Under the pieces are notes generated by a model. That model worked only from the letters and a program-made list of their open reading frames with translations, searched no databases and was not told where the DNA came from. The translations under genes and the position numbers were made by a program. Positions 58,664 through 64,000 of a stretch of DNA of 64,000 nt are shown here, in pieces (the stretch's first letter is position 1; each line of letters begins with the position of its first letter). Source of the stretch: JACPFV01 sp038043245 (GTDB taxonomy: Bacteria > Pseudomonadota > Gammaproteobacteria > Nevskiales > Nevskiaceae); the NCBI GenBank assembly GCA_038043245.1, contig JBBTCH010000001.1, positions 930,001 to 994,000 of the forward strand, read 5' to 3'.

Positions 58664-60144
58664 CCCTGCGCCCCGACCAGCTCGGCCGCAAGTTCGCGGT
58701 CACTGAATGGACGCGCGTCCGTGCCGTAGGTCTGCGTGGTTTCATGACCCTTGCCGGCGATGACGACGACATCGCCCGCCTGCGCCTCGCGTGTCGCCGT
58801 GCGAACCGCCTCGTAGCGGTTGTGAACCACGCGCATCGAACTGCGGGCGGTGATTCCGCCAAGGATTTCGGCAACGATGGCCTCAGGTTTTTCGCTGCGA
58901 GGGTTATCGTCGGTGACGATGACCACGTCGGCGTATTGGGCCGCGGCCGCGCCCATCAGCGGGCGCTTGCCACGATCGCGATCGCCGCCGCAGCCGAAGA
59001 CCACCCAGAGTTTTCCGCTGCAATGGGCACGCACCGCCTTGAGAATCTGCTCGAGTGCCTGTGGTGTATGCGCGTAATCCACCACCAGCAGCGGTTTTGC
59101 CGACGGGCCGTGAAACCCTTCGATGCGGCCGGGCACCGTGCGCGATTCCGACAGTGCGCCCGCGGCATCATTCAAGGACACGCCTTTTTCCAGCAGCACG
59201 GTCAATGCCGCCAGCAGGTTGTAGACGTTGAAGCGGCCCAGCAATCGCGAACGCAGCGCAGTCGCACCCCAGCTGCTGCGAATCTGAAAATGCATGCCCT
59301 CCGCCTTCAATTGCACTTCGTCGGCCAGCACATGGCGGCCTTGCGCGGGCGGAGCGCCGCCGACGCCATAGACGGTCACATCGGGCGCGTAACGCCCGGC
59401 CCACGCAGCACCATAAGCATCGTCGCGGTTCAGCACGCGTGCGCCGAGGGCCTCGAATTCGAACAGGCGCTGCTTGGCCGTCGCATAGTTTTCGACGGTG
59501 CCGTGATAATCCAGATGATCACGAGTGATGTTGGTCAGCACCGCGGCGTCGAATTTCATGCCACCGACGCGCTGCTGATCGAGTGCGTGGGATGACACTT
59601 CCATCGCGGCTGCGCGCACACCGGATTCGACGAAGCCCGCGAGCATTTTCTGCAGGCGCACCGGATCGGGCGTGGTGTGGCTGGCGTCGCCGAGCGCGCT
59701 CAATCGGCCATAGCCCAGCGTGCCGAGATAGGCACAGGGCAGTCCGAGCTGATCCAGCGCTTGCGCAATCAGATGTGCCGTCGAGGTCTTGCCGTCAGTA
59801 CCGGTGATGCCGACAGTGAAAATCTTGCGCGAAGGCTCACCGTAGAACCGTGCCGCGATCGGGCCGGTTTTAACGGACAGCTGTTCGACCGCCACGGCGG
59901 GCAACTGAGTCGGCGGCATCGCCCCGGGCGACGGCTCCCAGGCCACGGCGGAGGCGCCGTTGTCGGCCGCCTGCTCGAGATACGACAGCCCATGCTGGGC
60001 GCTGCCTTTGCAGGCGAGGAACAGGTCACCCGCCTGGACGCGACGGCTGTCCATTTCGAGTCCGGTCACCGTGATGGAAGGGACGGCCGTCGCAAACCCA
60101 TGCAGCAACTGCGGCAATTCGCGCACCGTTTGCAGGGCGCTCAT
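58660..60144 (-). CDS. murE: UDP-MurNAc-L-Ala-D-Glu--meso-diaminopimelate ligase MurE
   Basis: A 494-residue Mur ligase. DSRRVQAGDLFLACKG, GITGTDGKTSTAHLIAQ and NITRDHLDYHGT are typical. DNPRSEKPEAI carries the DNPR motif that selects meso-diaminopimelate rather than lysine, so the cell wall is the Gram-negative type. ATG 60144 overlaps the ftsI stop by 4 bases. Confidence 0.96.
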   Translation of the reverse strand: MSALQTVRELPQLLHGFATAVPSITVTGLEMDSRRVQAGDLFLACKGSAQHGLSYLEQAADNGASAVAWEPSPGAMPPTQLPAVAVEQLSVKTGPIAARFYGEPSRKIFTVGITGTDGKTSTAHLIAQALDQLGLPCAYLGTLGYGRLSALGDASHTTPDPVRLQKMLAGFVESGVRAAAMEVSSHALDQQRVGGMKFDAAVLTNITRDHLDYHGTVENYATAKQRLFEFEALGARVLNRDDAYGAAWAGRYAPDVTVYGVGGAPPAQGRHVLADEVQLKAEGMHFQIRSSWGATALRSRLLGRFNVYNLLAALTVLLEKGVSLNDAAGALSESRTVPGRIEGFHGPSAKPLLVVDYAHTPQALEQILKAVRAHCSGKLWVVFGCGGDRDRGKRPLMGAAAAQYADVVIVTDDNPRSEKPEAIVAEILGGITARSSMRVVHNRYEAVRTATREAQAGDVVVIAGKGHETTQTYGTDARPFSDRELAAELVGAQG

Positions 60145-61883
60145 GTCTTTGGCTCCACAGATACGGTGGCGCGCGCCTGCAGCCCGGGCTCAACCGGCGT
60201 TTCCGATGGCGGGACCTGCAGCAAGCGCACGGCTGCCTTCATCACGCGCGAGAACACCGGCGCCGCCACTTGCCCGCCGTAGTACTGCTTGTTGCGCGGC
60301 TCATCGATCATCACCAGCCCGACCAAGCGCGGGTTGTCCGAGGGCATGAAGCCGATGAACACCGCCTGATGGCGGTCGTCGTGATAACCGCCGCCACTCG
60401 AGATCTTGCGTACGGTGCCGGTCTTTCCGGACACCTGATAGCCCGGCACTGCGGCTTTGATCGCGGTGCCCTCGACCGACACCACGCCCTGCATCAAGCG
60501 CCGCACATCGCGCGCCACTTCCATGGATACGGCCCGCTGCGATACGGCCGGTTCGGTGCGTTTGAGCAGCGTCAGTGTCGGCATCAGCCCGTCGTTGGCG
60601 ATCGCCGCGTAGGCGCGCACCAGCTGCAAGGCATTCACCGACAAGCCGTAGCCGTAGGATGCCGTCGCCGTGGCGACCTGACCCCACTCCGCATAATTGC
60701 GGAACACGCCGTTGGCCTCACCCGGAAACCCGGAGTGCACCGGATCGCCCAAGCCGAACTTCTGGAACGCGGTCCACACCGCTTCGGGCCCCAGCGTCAG
60801 ACCGATTTTCGCCGAGGCGACATTGCTCGAATGCGTCAGCAGACCGCCGAGGTCGATCACACCGCGCGGATGCGAGTCGTGCACCGTCATCGAGCCGACT
60901 TTCATTTCACCGTTGCCAGTGTCGATGCGGGTTTCCGGGCGGTAGAGTCCGCTTTCCAGAGCCTCGGCGACCAGTAGTGGTTTCACCGTCGAGCCAGGCT
61001 CGAATACATCGACGACGGCACGGTTGCGCATGCGGCCGGGTTGGCGCTCGTCCGAACGGTTGGGGTTGTAGCCCGGCTGACTGGCCATCGCCAGGATCTC
61101 ACCGGTGCGGCTATCAGCGACGACGATCAGTCCGCCCTTGGCGCGATTCTCAACAACGCCGGCTTTGAGTTCCCGGTAGGCCAGATACTGCAGACGCAAA
61201 TCCATGGAGAGCGCCAGATCCTGACCCGGCTCGGCGCGCTGAAGGTCCGCGTCTTCTTCGATGACGCGGCCCTGACGGTCCCGCACCACACGGCGCGCGC
61301 CGGCTTGACCGGACAAGGCGGTGTTCTGCGCCGATTCCAGGCCCTCGACACCACGACCATCGATGTCACAGAAACCGACCAGGTGGGCAGACAGCTCGCC
61401 CGCCGGATAAAACCGCCGATATTCCCGTTGCGTGAACACGCCTGGTGCTTTCAGCGACAGCACATGCCTGGCCTGATCGGGATCGATCTGCCGCGCTTCC
61501 GGCAGATAGACGAACTGCCGATCCTTGCGCGCGACCAGGAATTTTTTCAGCTCGCTGCGGGGCACCCCCAGCAACTTGGCCATCGGCGTCAGATATTCCG
61601 GCGCCGCCAGCAGTTCCGAAGGTATCGTCCAAAGCGAATCCACCGGCGCCGACAGTGCCAACGGCTCGCCACGACGGTCACGGATCGCGCCGCGGTGCGC
61701 CGGCACCTTGACCGTACGCAGCGCACGTTTATCGCTCTCATGGGTCAGAAATTCGCGCTCGATCACCTGCAACTGGAACGCACGCACCAGCACGGCGCCG
61801 GCACACAGGCCCATGAGCGACAGCACCGCCCAGCGCCGCCAGGGGCTGACTTCCTTTGCGATCAGGCGCTCGACGGCATTCAT
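60141..61883 (-). CDS. ftsI: Septal transpeptidase FtsI (PBP3)
   Basis: A 580-residue class B penicillin-binding protein. A short cytoplasmic part and one TM (about 18-38) are followed by the pedestal (RGAIRDRRGEPLALS) and the transpeptidase with SxxK in EPGSTVKPLL (about 295-304), SSN in LTHSSNVASAK, and KTG in VSGKTGTVRK. It cross-links septal peptidoglycan with FtsW. ATG 61883 overlaps the ftsL stop. Confidence 0.96.
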   Translation of the reverse strand: MNAVERLIAKEVSPWRRWAVLSLMGLCAGAVLVRAFQLQVIEREFLTHESDKRALRTVKVPAHRGAIRDRRGEPLALSAPVDSLWTIPSELLAAPEYLTPMAKLLGVPRSELKKFLVARKDRQFVYLPEARQIDPDQARHVLSLKAPGVFTQREYRRFYPAGELSAHLVGFCDIDGRGVEGLESAQNTALSGQAGARRVVRDRQGRVIEEDADLQRAEPGQDLALSMDLRLQYLAYRELKAGVVENRAKGGLIVVADSRTGEILAMASQPGYNPNRSDERQPGRMRNRAVVDVFEPGSTVKPLLVAEALESGLYRPETRIDTGNGEMKVGSMTVHDSHPRGVIDLGGLLTHSSNVASAKIGLTLGPEAVWTAFQKFGLGDPVHSGFPGEANGVFRNYAEWGQVATATASYGYGLSVNALQLVRAYAAIANDGLMPTLTLLKRTEPAVSQRAVSMEVARDVRRLMQGVVSVEGTAIKAAVPGYQVSGKTGTVRKISSGGGYHDDRHQAVFIGFMPSDNPRLVGLVMIDEPRNKQYYGGQVAAPVFSRVMKAAVRLLQVPPSETPVEPGLQARATVSVEPKT

Positions 61884-62203
61884 GGCCCTTCGACTCCGCG
61901 CCCTTCGGACGCTACGCTCAGGGCAGGCTGCTCGGCGCTCTGGATCACCACTGGCAGGGCCGGATCGGCCATGCCCCAGCGTTCACGCGCCGCGCGCTCG
62001 ACGCGCACATGACTCGCAAGCGCAGCTTCCTCCAGCTGCAACTGCGACCATTCCTGCTCAAGCTGCGAATGCGCAGCGCGCAACTGGTCACGTTCGGTGG
62101 TCAGGCGGCGATGCGTCTGTTTGTTGTGCACCACCCACAGCGCGCTGGCCATCACCAGCGCCGACAGCGCGGCCAGGGTCGTCAACGACGCGGGCTTGCT
62201 CAT
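61880..62203 (-). CDS. ftsL: Cell division protein FtsL
   Basis: A 107-residue bitopic protein with TM at about 6-26 followed by a leucine-zipper-like coiled coil (TERDQLRAAHSQLEQEWSQLQLEEAAL). It forms the FtsQLB activator of septal synthesis. The last roughly 17 residues (from QPALSVASEGR onward) are encoded by a dispersed repeat and nearly match the end of RsmH; they are unlikely to be ancestral FtsL sequence. It overlaps both neighbours by 4 bases. Confidence 0.9.
   Translation of the reverse strand: MSKPASLTTLAALSALVMASALWVVHNKQTHRRLTTERDQLRAAHSQLEQEWSQLQLEEAALASHVRVERAARERWGMADPALPVVIQSAEQPALSVASEGRGVEGP
61886..61929. repeat. 44-bp dispersed repeat, copy 1, at the end of ftsL
   Basis: 38 of 44 bases are identical to 62206-62249, in the same orientation. 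It contains a CGCTACGC(T/C)CAGG core of REP-like type. Confidence 0.85.
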
Positions 62204-63117
62204 GTCCCTTCGACTCCACGCCCCTTGGGCGCTACGCCCAGGACAGGCTTTTCCGCCACACGCAGCACTGCACTACGGGCGCGGGGGTTAACGGCGGTCT
62301 CAGCTTCGCTGGGAAATTCGCGGCTGATTTTTTTCAGCGTGCCGGCGGATTCCGCCGCACGGATGAAGCGCTTGACGATGCGGTCTTCCAGCGAGTGGAA
62401 ACTGATCACCGCCAGACGCCCGCCCGGCGCCAGCGCGTCCACCGCCTGCGTCAGCGCCGACTCCAGCACTTCCAGCTCGCGATTGATGTGGATGCGGATC
62501 GCCTGAAAACTGCGGGTGGCCGGATGAATCTTCTGGCGCGGGCCACGATGCGCCTCGAGAATGATCTGCGCGAGCCGGGCTGTCGTCGCGATGGGCTCCT
62601 GCTCGCGCGCGGCGACAATCGCCTGGGCGATGCGGCGCGAAGCACGTTCGTCGCCGTAATTCCACAACACATCGGCGATTTCCGGCGCTTTTGCCCGCGC
62701 CAGCCACTGTGCGGCGGATTCGCCTTCACGCGGGTTCATCCGCATATCGAGCGGGCCATCCTGAGAGAATGAAAAGCCTCGACCCGCGTCGTCCAATTGT
62801 GGTGAAGATACGCCAAGATCGAAGAAGATACCGCTTAATTTGCCGAAAATAGACTCTTTTTCAGAAATCTCTTTCAGCGCCGAAAAATTACGCGCGTGGA
62901 TCCGGAAATTGGCGTGCCGTGCGAACTCGCGGAAGGCGTGAGCACAGGCTTCGGGGTCTTGATCAAAGGCATGCAAGGCGCCAGTGCCCGCAAGCGCCTC
63001 GAGAATGGCGCCGCTATGGCCGCCGCGACCAAAAGTCGAATCCACATAGACGCCGTTTGGGCTGATACGCAAGCCGGCGAGTGATTCTTCGAGCATCACC
63101 GGCCGGTGAGCAGTCAC
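62200..63117 (-). CDS. rsmH: 16S rRNA m4C1402 methyltransferase RsmH (MraW)
   Basis: A 305-residue SAM-dependent methyltransferase acting on the ribosomal P site. It contains HRPVMLEESLAGL, the SAM loop VDSTFGRGGHSGAIL, FDLGVSSPQLDDAGRGFSF and VISFHSLEDRIVKRFI. The family usually ends near RARSAVLRVAEK; here about 15 repeat-encoded residues follow. GTG 63117 fits the usual family N-terminus. GTG 63168, seven bases after the mraZ stop, gives 17 more residues and is possible. Confidence 0.93.
   Translation of the reverse strand: MTAHRPVMLEESLAGLRISPNGVYVDSTFGRGGHSGAILEALAGTGALHAFDQDPEACAHAFREFARHANFRIHARNFSALKEISEKESIFGKLSGIFFDLGVSSPQLDDAGRGFSFSQDGPLDMRMNPREGESAAQWLARAKAPEIADVLWNYGDERASRRIAQAIVAAREQEPIATTARLAQIILEAHRGPRQKIHPATRSFQAIRIHINRELEVLESALTQAVDALAPGGRLAVISFHSLEDRIVKRFIRAAESAGTLKKISREFPSEAETAVNPRARSAVLRVAEKPVLGVAPKGRGVEGT
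62206..62249. repeat. 44-bp dispersed repeat, copy 2, at the end of rsmH
   Basis: Same family as 61886-61929. Because both copies sit just before the stop codon in the same reading frame, the two proteins end in similar peptides. Confidence 0.85.
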
Positions 63118-63174
63118 GGCGGCGTCAAACCCTGAGCGGTAAAGGGCGGAATGGGCCAGTGCAAGCACTGACCT

Positions 63175-63612
63175 TCACCGTTTCAGAACCGCGAACGCGG
63201 CAGCCACGTCGGAGGCATCGCTGCCCTCGCCGAATTTCTGGTTCCACAGATCCTCGTCCCAGATGTCGAAGCGATCGATCTGCCCGACCAGCATGGCCGA
63301 GCTGTCGAGCCGCGCCAGCTTGCGCAGCAGTTGCGGCAGCAGGATGCGGCCCTGCTTGTCCATTTCGCATTCCACGGCGCTGCCGATGAAAACGCGGTTC
63401 AGCAGATCGGCTTTCGGGCGATCGTCCATGGACTTGATCTGCGCCGCCACCGCGTGAAACGCCGGCGCCGGATAGATCTCAAGGCAGGGCAGATGCGAGC
63501 GCGTGATGAACAGTTGCGAATTGAACTGCTCTGCGATCTCCAGGCGAAAACGCGCCGGGATCGCCATGCGTCCCTTGTCGTCAATCGTCAGCGGATACGA
63601 TCCTGCAAACAT
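63175..63612 (-). CDS. mraZ: Transcriptional regulator MraZ
   Basis: A 145-residue protein with two AbrB/SpoVT-like DNA-binding halves: MFAGSYPLTIDDKGRMAIPARFR and CEMDKQGRILLPQLLRKLA, each with the DxxGR signature. It is the first gene of the dcw cluster and represses that cluster in E. coli. ATG 63612 is chosen because it gives the standard MF-G start with GGGAG about 9 bases upstream; an in-frame GTG lies at 63627. Confidence 0.95.
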   Translation of the reverse strand: MFAGSYPLTIDDKGRMAIPARFRLEIAEQFNSQLFITRSHLPCLEIYPAPAFHAVAAQIKSMDDRPKADLLNRVFIGSAVECEMDKQGRILLPQLLRKLARLDSSAMLVGQIDRFDIWDEDLWNQKFGEGSDASDVAAAFAVLKR

Positions 63613-64000
63613 TTTTTCTTCTCCCACTCGAGGCGCTGTGGATAGCGCAACGCCTCAATCTCACTCCATTACTACCCACTTTACTCCACAAATATCCACT
63701 ACGCAACACAAAAACCCTGTCCGAACAAGGGCTTATGCAATATTTAGATAGTTATTGGTAATTCAGAATAAACAGTAACTTAGCTGTGGATATTCATGTG
63801 AACTATCACGATACTCACCCACGCTCCCATTGCCGCCGGGGCGTATTTTTCAGCAGCCAGTCCGAAAAAATCGGCGCTGAAAACGCGTCATCTGTTTTCC
63901 TGGTGAGCCGCAGGGGCTGAGACGCCGTCACGCGGACGCAGCCCTCACTGAGAGGGCTGATCATCCATTACTAACGCTTACTGGGCGCTGTCGCCCTCAA
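63613..64000. other. AT-rich leader region upstream of the dcw cluster
   Basis: 388 bases without a recognisable gene. 63699-63830 is AT-rich and probably holds the dcw promoter on the minus strand, but no convincing -35/-10 pair stands out. Beyond it are a bulged hairpin (63841-63854 with 63876-63886) and a perfect 8-bp hairpin (63939-63946 with 63952-63959). I looked for rnpB, often found here, and saw none of its conserved blocks. Confidence 0.45.
63654..63698 (-). promoter_or_regulatory. MraZ-box array upstream of mraZ
   Basis: On the minus strand five TGG(A/G)-like pentamers recur every 10 bases: TGGAT (63694-63698), TGGAG (63684-63688), TGGGT (63674-63678), TGGAG (63664-63668), TTGAG (63654-63658). 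MraZ is known to bind TGGGN repeats with 5-base spacers, which is this spacing, so autoregulation is likely. Confidence 0.75.

Noticed and set aside
63637..63793. Two DnaA-box-like 9-mers near mraZ
   Set aside because: Each has a mismatch, they are far apart, and no dnaA, dnaN or 13-mer array is present; not evidence for an origin.
63841..64000. Possible rnpB (RNase P RNA) at the window end
   Set aside because: Neither strand contains the conserved P4 or 3' blocks (such as GAATGACTG...ACAGAACC). Only simple hairpins are present.

Overview
The window is 64 kb of GC-rich (roughly 60-65% by eye) chromosome from a gammaproteobacterium. The evidence for that placement is the gene set and its order: zapA, 6S RNA and a 5-formyltetrahydrofolate cyclo-ligase in a row; pilB-pilC-pilD-coaE-zapD-yacG; a PilG/PilI/ChpA twitching chemosensory system; and a complete division and cell-wall (dcw) cluster that continues into lpxC, an M23 peptidase, dciA and secA. 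It looks closest to Nevskiales/Xanthomonadales-type or Pseudomonas-like genomes. The genus cannot be read from the sequence.

Layout. 1-8.3 kb: a DUF2182/DUF1326 pair, an amino-acid permease, a sodium:alanine symporter, ferrochelatase hemH, an OmpA-like surface protein with calcium-type repeats, sohB and a PEBP-family protein. 8.4-12.0 kb: a DegQ-type protease, a ZapB-like coiled coil, zapA, 6S RNA, the cyclo-ligase and an EVE-domain protein, then about 0.6 kb of repeat-like non-coding DNA. 12.5-19.9 kb (minus strand): the operon pilG-pilI-chpA-chpC. 20-27 kb (plus): gshA-gshB, yqgE-ruvX-pyrB, then pilH-pilJ, the other half of the Chp system. 27-34.9 kb (plus): pckA, a fumarylacetoacetate-hydrolase-family enzyme, and pilB-pilC-pilD-coaE-zapD-yacG. 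34.9-42.2 kb (mostly minus): a MutT-ThiE fusion, argJ, secA, an M23 peptidase and lpxC, with dciA diverging. 42.2-46.1 kb: an inserted island holding a MmeI-like type IIL restriction-modification enzyme and an unrecognised HEPN-like protein. 46.1-63.6 kb (minus): the dcw cluster, transcribed mraZ-rsmH-ftsL-ftsI-murE-murF-mraY-murD-ftsW-murG-murC-murB-ddl-ftsQ-ftsA-ftsZ, with most neighbours overlapping by 1-4 bases.

The genes form three functional sets: peptidoglycan synthesis and septation, with envelope partners LpxC, SecA and the M23 peptidase; type IV pilus assembly with its two-locus chemosensory control; and housekeeping metabolism (haem, glutathione, pyrimidine, gluconeogenesis, CoA, arginine).

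The most unusual content is the restriction/HEPN island inside the dcw/lpxC block, and the way small palindromic repeats have entered coding sequence. Two sit in frame inside the type IIL enzyme. One has given FtsL and RsmH near-identical C-terminal tails. One separates murG from a silent-site-diverged copy of its own first nine codons. PyrB also carries a PyrI-like zinc domain at its C-terminus.
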